The notes under the pieces: generated by a model | The model's database searches: none | Seen by the model: the letters and a program-made list of their open reading frames with translations, nothing else | What the model was told of the DNA's origin: nothing | Made by a program: the position numbers and the translations under genes | DNA from: Symbiodinium natans | Taxonomy: Eukaryota > Sar > Dinophyceae > Suessiales > Symbiodiniaceae | Length of the DNA: 64,000 bases | NCBI GenBank assembly: GCA_905221605.1 | Contig: CAJNDS010000440.1 | Coordinates: 64,501 to 128,500 of the forward strand | Direction of reading: 5' to 3' | Part shown: piece after piece, positions 32,223 to 42,383 of the stretch | Layout: each line of letters opens with the position of its first letter | Position numbering within the stretch: the stretch's first letter is position 1

Positions 32223-32245
32223 CCCAAAAAAAGCTCGGGGGGGGC

Positions 32246-32293
32246 CTTTGGGATGACGGCGATCCCGTGCTGCAGCGCCCAGCGGTGGAGGAC
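32246..32293 (-). CDS. AKR exon 11 (VLHRWALQHGIAVIPK)
   Basis: Exactly 16 codons: VLHRWALQHGIAVIPK, the signature near the AKR C-terminus containing the cofactor-binding Lys of IPK. Acceptor TTGACAG|GTC, donor CCAAAG|GCCCC (GC type). This exon identified the gene. Confidence 0.93.
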
Positions 32294-32311
32294 CTGTCAA
32301 AAGAGGTTTGG

Positions 32312-32420
32312 GGGTTTAGGGTTTAGGGTTTAGGGTTTAGGGTTTAGGGTTTAGGGTTTAGGGTTTAGGGTTTAGGGTTTAGGGTTTAGGGTTTAGGGTT
32401 TAGGGTTTAGGGTTTAGGGT
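32312..32420 (+). repeat. TTTAGGG array
   Basis: About 15 perfect units in AKR intron 10. Confidence 0.97.
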
Positions 32421-32686
32421 TTATAGATTACAGGGCTTAGGTTTTCTCGCAAATCTCCAGGTAGGCCGGGTTTGTGAATCGAGGCAGACGGGCTCCGTCC
32501 CACTGAGCCAGCAGCCCGACATCGAACGTTCACAAACCCGACATGATGTGCCAAAACCCTGAAGCCTACAGACACACTGTACCAAATAGTATCAAAGACT
32601 GACTATCAGAATCCTACTTCTGAGAGCAGCCAAGCAGGTATCCCAGAACACTAAACCCCAACCCTAAACTGACGCAACCTTCCTGC

Positions 32687-32737
32687 CTGCGACGCTGTGC
32701 GGCCCTTGGCCCGGGCAATGGCCAGGACGTGCGGGTC
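32687..32737 (-). CDS. AKR exon 10
   Basis: Seventeen codons: DPHVLAIARAKGRTASQ. Acceptor GCCAAG|GAC, donor TCGCAG|GCAGG (GC type). Joins in frame to VLHRWALQ; this is the helix before the signature. Confidence 0.92.
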
Positions 32738-32969
32738 CTTGGCTATCACAGCGAAAGAAGCGCGGCAGAGCGCTTCATGCGGACAACCCTGAAGCAACGA
32801 AGTCCTCAAGAAAGACTACCTTTAAGGTTTATAGAGGCGGGGTGCTCATCATTTCCACGAGAAAAACCTGAGAATCCCGACACGGTGGAGTACAAGGTCG
32901 AGGTTAATTAGGGCCAAGGGTACCCAAATCCGCAAACCATCCGTACTGCATCTTAAGACCCTGAACAGC

Positions 32970-33112
32970 CCTAAACCCTGGACCCTAAACCCTGAACCCT
33001 AAACCCCAAACCCTAAACCCCAAACCCCAAACCCCAAACCCTAAACCCTAAACCCTAAACCCTAAACCCTCACCCCTAAACCCTAAACGCTGAACCCTAA
33101 ACCCTAAACCCT
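32970..33112 (-). repeat. CCCTAAA / CCCCAAA array
   Basis: Mixed units in AKR intron 9; the donor side opens GTAGGGTTTAGGG a few bases after the exon. Confidence 0.95.
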
Positions 33113-33140
33113 ACCTCCAGTTAGCCCCAAGCCCAGGGAC

Positions 33141-33202
33141 TTGGAGCGGTGGAAGCAGATGGGGCCAGGAGTTGATTGTGCTGTAGCCGACCATGATCAT
33201 GC
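33141..33202 (-). CDS. AKR exon 9
   Basis: Reads (G)MIMVGYSTINSWPHLLPPLQ, the GIxVxxYSxL region where the Tyr stacks on nicotinamide. Acceptor CCTCAG|GC, donor CTCCAA|GTCCC. CCAAG is shared with the acceptor of exon 10, like a small target duplication. Confidence 0.87.
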
Positions 33203-33394
33203 CTGAGGGTGTATTTAGGGTCTAGGGTCTGGGGTTTAGGGTTTAGGGTTTAGGGTTTCGGGTTTAGGGTTTAGGGCTCACGTGAAACAGGCTCTGGGGG
33301 TCTGGGTTTTCAAAGCCCCAAACCCGAACCTCAAAATTCGCTCAATTTAGCGCTTCGGGGTTTGGATGCTTTGCCGGTGTAATCGGGGCCTTAC

Positions 33395-33480
33395 AGTAAT
33401 AACTAGAATAGGGGTTTTATAGTCTAAATTATAGGGACCATAAGGGAAAGCTAGTAGCAATTGTTCCGACCCTATAGTAC
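33395..33480 (+). repeat. Dispersed repeat, family C
   Basis: ATAGGGGTTTT..ACCATAAGGGAA..TTCCGACCCTATAG. Related sequences at 48811-48908 and 56055-56130, all ending near TTCCGACCCCTA. Confidence 0.55.
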
Positions 33481-33550
33481 CCGCAGGACCACGCACTCTG
33501 TCGCATCTTCTACTGGCAGTCACGCCCCTACCCTCTTTGCTCACTCTCTT

Positions 33551-33622
33551 TTGGAGTCTCCTCTCTCTCTCTCTCTTTCTCTTCGGCGGGCCTTGGTTTC
33601 TCTCTCCCTCTCCTTTCCCTCC
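33551..33622 (+). repeat. Pyrimidine (TCTC)n tract
   Basis: CTCTCTCT-rich stretch in AKR intron 8, not near a called acceptor. Confidence 0.8.
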
Positions 33623-34032
33623 TAAACCTTGAACCCTCAGCTTCGCAGCAGCGATATCAATGACGGGGTGCCGTGAGCCCTGGCCCAGTCAAGCACTCCA
33701 GTCGTACCGCCGCCCAAAATCTGCTCACCTTGCCTTGCAGGACTTAGGCGGGGCAGCGGGTTCAGGCTTCGGCTTTCGTGGGCAAGGCTTGGGGGATTCG
33801 GCTCAGGGGAACCAGGCTCTGGCTCAAGTGACCCTGCGCTTTCAACCAACACCACAAGTTGACACGGGCAGGGAGCTGGTGTAAAGAAAACTCCCAAGCC
33901 CCAAATTCCCAACCTAAGGACTCAAGACCGAACCGTAACCTAAACCCCCTAAACCCCTAAACCCGCACATCTGCGCAGTCCACTGCTGTAGGGAATCAGA
34001 AATCAAACAGAGCTCTCAGTCTATCGCAGTGC

Positions 34033-34111
34033 CAGGGAACTTGTAGACTTTGAAGATGTTCTGCATGTAGACCGGCTTGATGCGAGCGAAGGACCACAAA
34101 GCTTCCAGCTC
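34033..34111 (-). CDS. AKR exon 8
   Basis: Reads ELEALWSFARIKPVYMQNIF and then KVYKFP, the segment containing the family KPxxxQ that lies between SNF and YS. Acceptor TCGAAG|GAG, donor CCCTG|GCACTG (GC type). Length 79 keeps phase on both sides. Confidence 0.88.
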
Positions 34112-34549
34112 CTTCGAGGGTTTAGAGGGTCGCCAAACCCCAATAAGCGTGACCCCTTGAAGCCGAAGCCTCCCTGTCTGAGTCGTCCAACACAGCACTC
34201 TGAAGCCCCAACTATCCTCTAGTACTTGTTTTCGGAGGGCCTGCTCTTCAGGGCCCTCTATTTCCTGATTGAAGGGGGAGGTCTGAAATGGCAAGACCGC
34301 AAGACCCTTAAACCCGAATCCCGAAGCCGCTGACACCCCCGCAAGACCCACAGTTTAGGGCCTTCTAGGTAAGGGTAATCGCGGGTCTCGCAAACTTCCG
34401 AACTCCTGAACCCAAAACCCGAAAACACCGAAACCTCAAAACCCTCAAGCCCTAAACCCTCGGCCCCAAAACCTCTAAACTCTTGAACCCCCAAACCGCC
34501 TTAAGCCCTAAACCCTAAACGCTTGAACCCCCTTAAAATCCTAACTCCT

Positions 34550-34626
34550 AAACCCCTAAACCCCTAAACCCCTAAACCCTAAACCCTAAACCCCAAACCC
34601 TAAACCCCAAACCCTAAACCCTAAAC
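34550..34626 (-). repeat. CCCTAAA array
   Basis: Touches the donor of AKR exon 7, which reads CTGCAG then GGTTTAGGG on the coding strand. Confidence 0.95.
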
Positions 34627-34627
34627 C

Positions 34628-34709
34628 CTGCAGGCCCTCTTCCTGCACGCCGAAGTTGGACACCCCAAGCGCGCGCACCCGACCCAGGTCCACGAGTCGC
34701 TCCATGGAG
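34628..34709 (-). CDS. AKR exon 7
   Basis: Reads SMERLVDLGRVRALGVSNFG and then VQEEGLQ; LGVSNF is the family nicotinamide-contact motif. Acceptor CTCCCAG|CTCC. The donor junction to exon 8 keeps phase only if the intron starts GG or ends GG. Confidence 0.92.
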
Positions 34710-34722
34710 CTGGGAGAGGTGG

Positions 34723-34850
34723 GTTTGGGGTTTGGGGTTTGGGGTTTGGGGTTTGGGGTTTGGGGTTTGGGGTTTGGGGTTTGGGGTTTAGGGTTTAGGG
34801 TTTAGGGTTTAGGGTTTAGGGTTTAAGGGTTTGGGGTTTAGGGTTTCTGC
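34723..34850 (+). repeat. TTTGGGG then TTTAGGG array, whole short intron
   Basis: AKR intron 6 is only about 152 bp and consists of one array with no inverted partner, an exception to the two-ended pattern. Confidence 0.93.
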
Positions 34851-34861
34851 TGCCGGGGCGC

Positions 34862-34920
34862 CTCCAGACCTCCTGCAGCTTCGGCCCCGAAACCCCAGCT
34901 GCGTGGAGCATGTAGACGTC
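34862..34920 (-). CDS. AKR exon 6
   Basis: Reads DVYMLHAAGVSGPKLQEVW plus two bases. It contains the catalytic His region (usually YLIHWP). Acceptor GCATTTAG|GAC, donor GGAG|GCGCC (GC type); joins as EVW-SSMERL. Confidence 0.92.
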
Positions 34921-34936
34921 CTAAATGCTCAGCCCT

Positions 34937-35010
34937 TGGGGTTTAGGGTTTAGGGTTTAGGGTTTAGGGTTTAGGGTTTAGGGTTTAGGGTTTAGGGTTT
35001 AGACTTTAGG
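34937..35010 (+). repeat. TTTAGGG array
   Basis: About ten units in AKR intron 5. Confidence 0.95.
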
Positions 35011-35928
35011 GTTTTGGGAACATTTAGGGTTTAGGGAACATGTAGGGTGTATAGGGCGGACCTGAGATCTTGTTTTGGGGCTTTGACCCTCAGCCTCCTT
35101 CCCTGCATCGATCAGCCGCAATTGCCCCACTTCCCCATTGACGGAGGCCTCCCTCAACCCTAAACCCTGAACCCTAAACCATATAAACCCTAAACCCTAA
35201 AAAATAGGGCGGCTAAGGGGAGCCAAGCGGGCAAGTAAGCCTAACTCTGCTCCGCCGAGCGGGGCAAGTGGGGGGAGATCGCGTCGCTCTAAGACCCTAA
35301 GACTATGTGGTTCACGTGGAGCAGATTCAACTCTTGTAGTTCCCAGCATCCCAGATCGCAACACCTAGCCCAGAGCCAGTTTGCCGGATGTACTACTCGC
35401 CAACAGAAGCCGAAACCCCTGGCCCCTCTGAACCAGCTGAAGCAAGCAAGAGTCAAGGTAGTCTGTCTGCAGCGCCTGCAGCTGACCAGCAACGATGGCC
35501 TCCAAGTACCTTGGAGCGCGGTTTAGGGTTTAGGGTTTAGGGCCTTGAGGGTTTAGGGCCTTTAGGGTTTAGGGTCTAGGGTCTAGGGTTTAGGGTTTAA
35601 GGTTCAGGGTTCAGGGCTTAGGGTTTAGGGTTGGGACGGCTTAGGGTTGAGCACCTCGTTCAGGAGTAGAGTTTAGGGCTAATCATGCGCCTTCTGACAC
35701 TAAGTCGTTCACCTGCTTCGTCCACTTGCAGAAGCCATTAGAAGGGCTCCACAAGACCCCTCTGCCGGTGGGACGTAGGGGTCGACTACCGGGACGGAGG
35801 GTCCCTCATCCCCTCCGAGGGCTTCGACCCTTTCAGGGGGGGAGCTTGGGGGGGGATCTTGGGGGTCTCGAGGCCCTGAGCCGTTTTCCGCTTGCGTGCT
35901 TAGGTCCGGCTTCAGTCGCTTGGGGTAA

Positions 35929-36444
35929 CTACAGGAGCAACTCCAGTGTCTCACGACACACTCGGGAGCTAGCTGCGCACATCAGGGCTCTGTGGCCCTT
36001 CTTGTTGGCCTTGTCCTTGTTGGCCCCGGCCTCCAGCAGACAGCGCACCACTAAAGGTTTCCCTGCCTCAGCTGCGAGCATCAGGGCTGTGTAGCCATGA
36101 TCTTTGTCGGCCAAGTCCTTGTTGGCACCGGCCTCCACCAGTAAGTGCGCGATTGCAACATTGCCGTCCAAAGCTGCGATCATCAGGGGTGTCCAGCCAC
36201 TGTTGCCAGCCAAGTCTTTGTCGGCCCCGGCCTGCACCAGCAAACGCACGATGTCAACGTAGCCGTTGGTAGTTGCCAAAATCAGGGCCGTGTCGCCATC
36301 ATTGTTGGCCTTGTCGGTGGCACCAGCCTCCAACAACAAGCGCACGACTTCCCTGTGGCCGCGGGTGGCTGCCCTCTCAAGCGGGCTTGTGCCCGTCCTT
36401 CCCACCAGATTTGGGTCCACGGGCAGCTTCAGCAGAGTCTCCAC
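35929..36444 (-). CDS. UBL-ankyrin gene B, exon 2 (ankyrin repeats)
   Basis: 172 codons including the stop: VETLLKLPVDPNLVGRTG followed by about five canonical ankyrin units (TSPLERAATRGHREVVRLLL, DTALILATTNGYVDIVRLLV, WTPLMIAALDGNVAIAHLLV, YTALMLAAEAGKPLVVRCLL, RALMCAASS..ELLL). Protein-protein interaction module, presumably intracellular. It joins exon 1 across a 111-bp intron (36445-36555) with donor GAGAAG|GCGGG and acceptor TTGCAG|GTG. The gene lies in AKR intron 5, same strand, and looks intact. Confidence 0.88.
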   Translation of the reverse strand: METLLKLPVDPNLVGRTGTSPLERAATRGHREVVRLLLEAGATDKANNDGDTALILATTNGYVDIVRLLVQAGADKDLAGNSGWTPLMIAALDGNVAIAHLLVEAGANKDLADKDHGYTALMLAAEAGKPLVVRCLLEAGANKDKANKKGHRALMCAASSRVCRETLELLL

Positions 36445-36555
36445 CTGCAAGGTCTCTCTTGATTTTTGGGGGGTTCCTATACTTTGGACTCTTCCTATGC
36501 TTTTGACTCAAGGGTGCTCTCACACAAAAGCACCTAGGCTGTGCTGGGCACCCGC

Positions 36556-36825
36556 CTTCTCCGTGGAGCCAGCTCCGGCGGCTGAGATGAGCTCGTCCAC
36601 TTGTGTCTCGGCAGCGACAAGAGGTTGAAGTACAAGGTCCAGACTCAGAGGCGAGTGGCAATCCTCGGCATCGTCTAAGATTCTATCCTGGAGCAGGAGC
36701 CTCTGCCTAAAGCGCGGAGGTAGACCGTGCAGCTGGTGCAATCGCTGCTTAACTTCCTTCACAGTTCTCACCTCCTCCACAGGCATTGCCACCTCGGCCG
36801 CGGAGAGCATGCGGATACGCAACAT
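36556..36825 (-). CDS. UBL-ankyrin gene B, exon 1 (ubiquitin-like)
   Basis: Ninety codons from ATG at 36825: MLRIRMLSAAEVAMPVEEVR, then VKEVKQRLHQLHGLPPRFRQ, RLLLQDRILDDAEDCHSPLS and ..VDELISAAGAGSTEK. A ubiquitin-like domain followed by a short helix. The frame stays open further upstream to 37125, but this ATG fits the start of the ubiquitin fold. The whole protein is about 261 residues. Such UBL-ankyrin proteins form large families in Symbiodinium. Confidence 0.85.
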
Positions 36826-37124
36826 CCTGGTCAAGCTTGCGGCTGCTAAACCCTTTGTCCTCGAGCCTGAAGCAACGTGCTGAAGGGCCTTCTTGTCCTG
36901 AGACAACTGTGCGGCAGCATCGCATGCTTCGTACAAATCATCCCTGCAATACCTGCCTACCAGTCTGCAAGCATGGTCGCAGAAAGACAAAGGGAAAAGA
37001 AAGAAAAGAAACACAGGAGTTCGCGGAAGACGGCCACAGGAAGGGAAGCAAAATGGCAAAGGATTCAACTCGCAAATGCCATTAAACACTACGCTTACAA
37101 TCTTTGCCCTCCGAACCCCATGCA

Positions 37125-37265
37125 AACCCTGAACCCTAAACCCTAAACCCTAAACCCCAAAACCCTAAAACCCTACAACCCTAAAGCCTTAAAACCCCAA
37201 AGCCCTAAAACCCTAAAGCCCTAAAGCTCTAAACCCTAGAACCCTAAAACCCTAAACCCTAAACC
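37125..37265 (-). repeat. CCCTAAA / CCCTAAAA array
   Basis: Mostly 8-base AAAACCCT units. Confidence 0.93.
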
Positions 37266-37314
37266 CAAAAACCCTTCACCAAACGCATCCTGAGCCTGAA
37301 GCTCCGAGATGCGC

Positions 37315-37367
37315 AGGCTCGGCCATGCCCAGCGCGACGCTTGTGGCCTTCCTCAGCCACTGGCAGG
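37315..37367 (-). CDS. AKR exon 5
   Basis: Reads (A)CQWLRKATSVALGMAEP, placed where the family has ..SLxxLGxxYVDLYL. Joins to DVYMLH in phase 0 using a GC donor (GAGCCT|GCGC). The junction to exon 4 keeps frame but gives no standard GT/GC-AG pair. Confidence 0.7.
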
Positions 37368-37375
37368 CTTCATTG

Positions 37376-37574
37376 TAGGGTTTAGGGTTTAGGGTTTAGG
37401 GTTTAGGGTTTAGGGTTTAGGGTTTAGGGTTTAGGGTTTAGGGTTTCGGGTTTCGGGTTTAGGGTTTAGGGTTTAGGGTTTAGGGTTTAGGGTTTAGGGG
37501 TTAGGGTTTAGGGTTTAGGGTTTAGGGTTTAGGGTTTAGGGTTTAGGGTTTAGGGTTTAGGGTTTAGGGTTTAA
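37376..37574 (+). repeat. TTTAGGG array (about 28 units)
   Basis: Long, with two TTTCGGG units and one extra G. Confidence 0.98.
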
Positions 37575-38079
37575 GCCTTACGAGGTTTGGGCTTTCTACA
37601 GGTTTGGGGAGGTTCCCCCAGCCCCGAAAATAGGGACTTCGTAGGAGTCACGTTTTGGCAAACAACAAGGGCAAACAGTTAACAGTTAACTGAACCAACA
37701 GCTAGTTTTCACAACGCCAGGAACATCAACAACCCGTTGGAATCTCTGCACAACCTCTGGTTTTCGTCAGTTAAAAAAGACCCTAACCCGAAAGACTCAA
37801 CCCCCTAGCCCTACTCCTGAACCCTAAACTGCCCTAAGCACGAAGACCTGAACGTTTGTCGGCCCCAAAGCATAAGCTGCTGGTTCAGAGGGTCAGACCC
37901 GATAGCCTAGTTTGCTGCAAAACTTATGTTCTGCGTAAAGCCTAAACCCACACCCTGAACCTTGAAACCCTAAGTCCTACGCCCTGAACTCTGAACCTTA
38001 AACGTCAAACCCTACACCCGAATCCTAAACGTAAACCCTCAACCCTGAAGCGTAACGTTCTGGCCTCTGAAGATTTATT

Positions 38080-38480
38080 GCTGAAGTTTCAGGTGTCAAG
38101 GTTTCAGAAAAAGGCCGTTGGAGATATTTGTTTACAAAAAGCAGGTTCACCAAATATTGAAACATTGAATTCCCATTCAACAAATCAATATTGGGGTGGA
38201 GCCTAAGCCCTAAACCCTAAACGCTAAACCCGAAACCCGAAAACCCTAAACCGAGATGCCTCAGGAGAAGTTTCAAGCCAATCTTGGCTCCAGGCGTGGC
38301 CCACCCAAACCCCAGGATTGAAATATTAAGAACCCTACGTAGCCTACGCCCTAAACCCTAAACCTTGTTTCAATATTGGGGTCCGGGTCGGTCCTGGAGA
38401 CAAGATTTCTCTGAAACTTCACCGGGGGCATCTTGTTTCGTATTGCACCCAAATATTGAAATATTGAACCCCAACTCCAT
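38080..38480. repeat. Cluster of CAATATTGGGG / CCCAAATATTGAA units
   Basis: At least four copies in both orientations (near 38155, 38190, 38370, 38450) joined to CACCGGGGGCATCTTG-like sequence. A short inverted-repeat family within AKR intron 4; a similar AAATATTGGGG occurs at 12587-12597. No gene seen in 37575-39670. Confidence 0.6.
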
Positions 38481-39353
38481 TTGAGCAAATAAAGATTCCT
38501 ACAGCGATCCGCATATAAACACTCCCTGTATGTATAAACCCAGTGACCGCAGCCCTTGACCCAGTTGGGAACAGGCAGCCACGCAAGAACTTCCACACAG
38601 GTCCTAAGGAGGACAGCCCTGAAGCCCAGAAACTTTAGGGATGCGCGAACAAAAGCCAGCCAGATCTACGGGAGCCCGCCCCGAAAAGCCCGGGTCGCTT
38701 CCCCCTAATACTAAACCCCGCGCTGATTTTAAATGTTGCTTTTCCCGGATCCTCCCAATATTAAACCTGTCTGAGAGTTTTTTTTTTTCGGGTTGGGGGG
38801 GGGGGGTGGGGTTGGGGGCCTTCGCCCTTGAGTTGAACCATCAGGGTTTCAGGGTTTAGGGCTGAAGGCTGACAGGATTAGGATTCAGGGCTCAGGGCTT
38901 TAAGGGTTTAATTAGGGTTTAGGGATTAAGGTCCCAAGCCGCAAATCCCATACTCAATTCGGCTTCGGATTTCAGGTTTTAAGGTTTAGGCCCCCCACCC
39001 CCCCTACTGTAAATATATTTTCCGGCCGAGGCGAATTTCAAATTTGTTCTTTTTTGGGGGGAACGGTTTTCGTATTACGGGGAGGGGATTAAAACAATCC
39101 TCATGGAAAGATGTGTGCAAAATCTTCAACGTTGCAGCAATAGATTCCTTTTGCAAAGTCGGCAAGAAATTGCTGGAGACTTCAAAAGTGCAAAGTCGGT
39201 GAGGCTGAGATTGGCTTGACCGGGCCCGCGTCTTCTTGACAAGTTTTTGGCCTTGCGCGTAGCAAGCAATACTTGGTGGTAAGGGGGTAGAGGGGGTGGG
39301 GTGGGGGGGGGGTAGGGCGGCGGTTGGCGGTAGGGGGCAGGGGGCAGGGGGCA

Positions 39354-39392
<39 letters not shown>
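39354..39392 (+). repeat. G39 homopolymer
   Basis: Thirty-nine consecutive G within a longer G-rich tract (39290-39405). The proline-rich reverse frames over it are artefacts. Confidence 0.95.
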
Positions 39393-39393
<1 letters not shown>

Positions 39394-39670
39394 GGGGGGA
39401 AGGTCCACGATGTTCATCTCGGATTTTATTGGGCGAGGTTCTCGACAAAGCCGGGTTGTACCCAAAAACGTAGAAAAGTGCGTGTTCGAACGACGTCGCT
39501 AAAACGAAAAACAGTAGTTCCCGCGCGTCCTCCTCTCCAGATGTAGGTTTTTGAATATGGGCCTTAGGGCTCTAGGGTTCAGGGTTTCGGGGAACCCCCT
39601 GAACCCAAAACCCTAAACCCTCAACCCTAAACCCAAATTAAATCTACCCTAAACACCCAAAAGCACCGAC

Positions 39671-39744
39671 CTGCCAGGCACAGTCCAGCTGCGTCGCCAG
39701 GAAGAGCTGCTCCCTTGGGATGCCACTATCGCGAAGGGCACGGC
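39671..39744 (-). CDS. AKR exon 4
   Basis: Reads RALRDSGIPREQLFLATQLD and then CAWQ, the family ..ALxxSGIxREELFITTK segment. The catalytic Lys expected in TTK/TSK is Gln here (ATQ). Donor GGCAG|GTCGG. Confidence 0.9.
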
Positions 39745-40385
39745 CTGCTGTGCAAGACAGAGGCGACACCAAAGGTATCCAAAGGTTTAGGGTTCAGGGT
39801 TTAGGGTTTCGGGCTTCGGGCTTCGGGTTCTGAGGGCGGCGCGAATAACATAAACAACTCCTAGAGACGAAGAGAGGCCCGCCAATATGCCTACTTCTGC
39901 AGCGCTCGATCGGGTTTCGGGTTTCGGGTTTTCGGGTTTAGGGTTCGGTTTAGGGGTTTGGTTTTTCAGGGTTTGGAAGCTAGTTCGGGTTCAGGGGTTC
40001 TGGGCTTGGGGTTGAGGGTTCAGGTATAGAGTTCAGGGGACCGGGATTGAAATTCAGAGGCTTTAGAAGTCAGAGCTTGGAGGTTTTAGATGCCAGGGGC
40101 GCAGGGTTCGGGGTTTGGAGTTTAGGGCTTGGGGCTTCGGGACTCTGGTCTAGAGGAGTTTAGAGGTCAAAGGTTCAGGGTTTGCAGTTGAGGTTTGGGG
40201 GTTGTGGCTCCTAGGGGTTGCGGGCGGCTCTAGAGGCCAATCGCGACGAGTGAATAATGAAGATGCAAACCAGATGAACACTGCCCCCTCATACAGAGAG
40301 TCCTCCGTATCAGGGGCCCTTCAATCAGGGCCCGAACCACTAGAAGCTAAACTCCAGGTCCCACACTTCGAGCTCCTAAGCCCTC
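39745..40385. other. AKR intron 3, no gene seen
   Basis: G-rich variants (TTTCGGG, TTCAGGG) mixed with unique sequence; no exon supported. Confidence 0.5.
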
Positions 40386-40393
40386 AACCCTGA

Positions 40394-40510
40394 GTTTAGG
40401 GTTTAGGGTTTAGGTTTAGGGTTTAGGGTTTAGGGTTTAGGGTTTAGGGCTTAGGGTTTAGGGTTTAGGGTTTAGGGTTTAGGGTTGAGGGTTGAGGGTT
40501 TAGGGTTGGT
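40394..40510 (+). repeat. TTTAGGG array
   Basis: About 15 units with small slips, in AKR intron 3. Confidence 0.93.
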
Positions 40511-40730
40511 ATCTAGGCGTCTGAACCAGCTCTTCATTGGGCTGGGCGTGTCGGAAGTTACTTCTTTTACTCGGGTTTAGGGATTGGTTTAGGGCTTTGG
40601 GCCTAGGGTTTTGAGGGCAGGGACCCGGGACCCTGAACCTAACCCCTAAACCCAAAAGCCCTCAACCCTAAACCCTGAGCACCAACCCTCAACCCTAGCC
40701 CTAAACCCCTCAACCCTAAACCCTGAGCAC

Positions 40731-40797
40731 CCCGAATGCGCCTATCTCTGCCTCGTTCTGGTACGCCTCCGCTGTATCGATGTGCCGCAGACCGAGC
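40731..40797 (-). CDS. AKR exon 3 (catalytic Asp and Tyr)
   Basis: Reads LGLRHIDTAEAYQNEAEIGA and then FG. HIDTA holds the catalytic Asp and AEAYQN the catalytic Tyr. Acceptor CCCAAAG|GCTC; length 67 = 1 + 22 codons. Confidence 0.95.
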
Positions 40798-42383
40798 CTT
40801 TGGGTAGGGAGGATGCTGGACTTCGAGTTGTGGAGGGTTTAGCTTTAGGCTTTGAGGTTTGGGGTTTAGGGGCTGCAGGGTTTGAGGGTTTGAAGGGCCC
40901 GAAACCCTAAACCCTAAACCCTAAACCCTAAAACCCGAAACCCTAAACCCTAAACCCCTACAGTAAGGGTTTCTGAGGGCTTCTAGGGGGTGTTTTCGGG
41001 TGCTGTTGTGAGGGTTATAGGGCTTTGGACTTAGGGATGGAGGCTTCCGGGGTAAGCAGCCTGAAGCACTTAAGCCCTACCAGCAGAACAAGCCTTGGGG
41101 TCTAGCACTAAACCCAAAACCCAAAACCCTAAACCCTAGGGCTTAAGGGAGTGGAAATCCTAAACCCGGCTCCCAGGGATTCAGGTTTATAGGGGCCTTA
41201 GGGGCTTTAGCATTTTAGGGGCTTCGGGGTCTTGGGAGCTTTAGGAGCTCTAGGGGGTGTTAGGGGCTTTGGGGGTCTTGGGGGCCTTAGGGGTTTAAGG
41301 GGTTTTAGGGGTTTGAGGGGCTTGAGGGATTTGAGGGGCCTCAGCGGTTTTAGGGGTCTTAGGCGCTGCCGGGGGTCTTAGGGGGTTTAGAGGTTCCCCA
41401 GTCCATGCCATATTAATTCGCCCTCGCCTATACCCCCACCCCAACTTTAACCCAAGACTGTTACCGTAACCCTAACCAAAGCAACCACCCAAACCCATAA
41501 CCTTATCCAACACAGACCCTAAACCAAAACAACCAAACCCACAACCCTATCCATAGCACAACTACCCTTTTAATTTTATCCCTACAATAGTCGCAAGTCC
41601 TTCCTTAAACAGATGTGTTTCCCCATATGTTCTACAAAAGCTACATTTCACTTTGTCCATGTTCCTGCCTCACAAAGCCTATTGTTCTCGCATCAACAAG
41701 TTCAAGAAACATTTCCCCATCCCTTACATAAACCATCGTGTGACAATTGTTTTCAATAAATGGCACACCAGTTAAGGCGTCCATGACTTCATTCTGTACC
41801 AAGTTTAGGTCATTATTGCGTGTGGTTAGTTCCTGTTTCTTTGTACATCCAGATGCTTCCGCCAGTAATATACAAGTTCTCAATTCTGTACATGTTTTTT
41901 GGTAAAATATGGTTTTTTTGCAAAATACAGAATGATTTAATGTGCTCTTTCTTGGTCGTCAAATGTAATCTCACAATACTGTAATGTCTCCTTCTTTGGA
42001 AACTGACTGTCCTTGTTTTAAAGTTTATTTACATGAACATGTGTCTGCACTCGAAGCCCTAAATCAAGAAGAACTGTAGACACGCGCATCTACTCACATC
42101 CTGAATTTACTCTAAGCCCCAAGCTACGGCATAACCATACTCCAGACTCCGAACATTATGGCAACCACAGCTCGTCTCTCAGGCGCAGGTGCTGTTGAGG
42201 GCTCGGCTTTAACCTGCGCTACAGGTTCGGACATTTTTTATGCAACTACGCAGGCAAGCATAGCAGCATGGGAGAAGCCTCTGCCTGCTCAAGCTTCTGC
42301 TCGGTTTTCACGCCACCGACAGAGCTGCCTGGACACAGCTAGGCCGGACCCGGACCTTGCACTTAACAGCTCAAAGCTTCGCT
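40798..42383. other. AKR intron 2, left part
   Basis: Telomere variants at 40840-41130, a GGGGTCTTAGGGG-type irregular array at 41185-41395, then AT-richer unique sequence 41400-42120. A short minus frame at 41641-41883 has no recognised motif. Confidence 0.45.
41185..41400 (+). repeat. Irregular GGGG(N)TTTAG array
   Basis: About 16 loose 12-14 bp units ending TTAGGGGCTT/TTGGGGGTCTT; a decayed or distinct repeat. Confidence 0.75.

Noticed and set aside
32455-32560. tRNA gene near 32.5 kb
   Set aside because: A GTGAATCGAGGC-like stretch invited a check, but no cloverleaf with A and B boxes could be built.
35726-36628. Plus-strand frames over UBL-ankyrin gene B
   Set aside because: Antisense shadows; the minus strand has canonical ankyrin and ubiquitin-like sequence.
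39004-39502. Poly-proline / poly-glycine proteins over the G39 tract
   Set aside because: Caused by the homopolymer; different frames give different artefacts.
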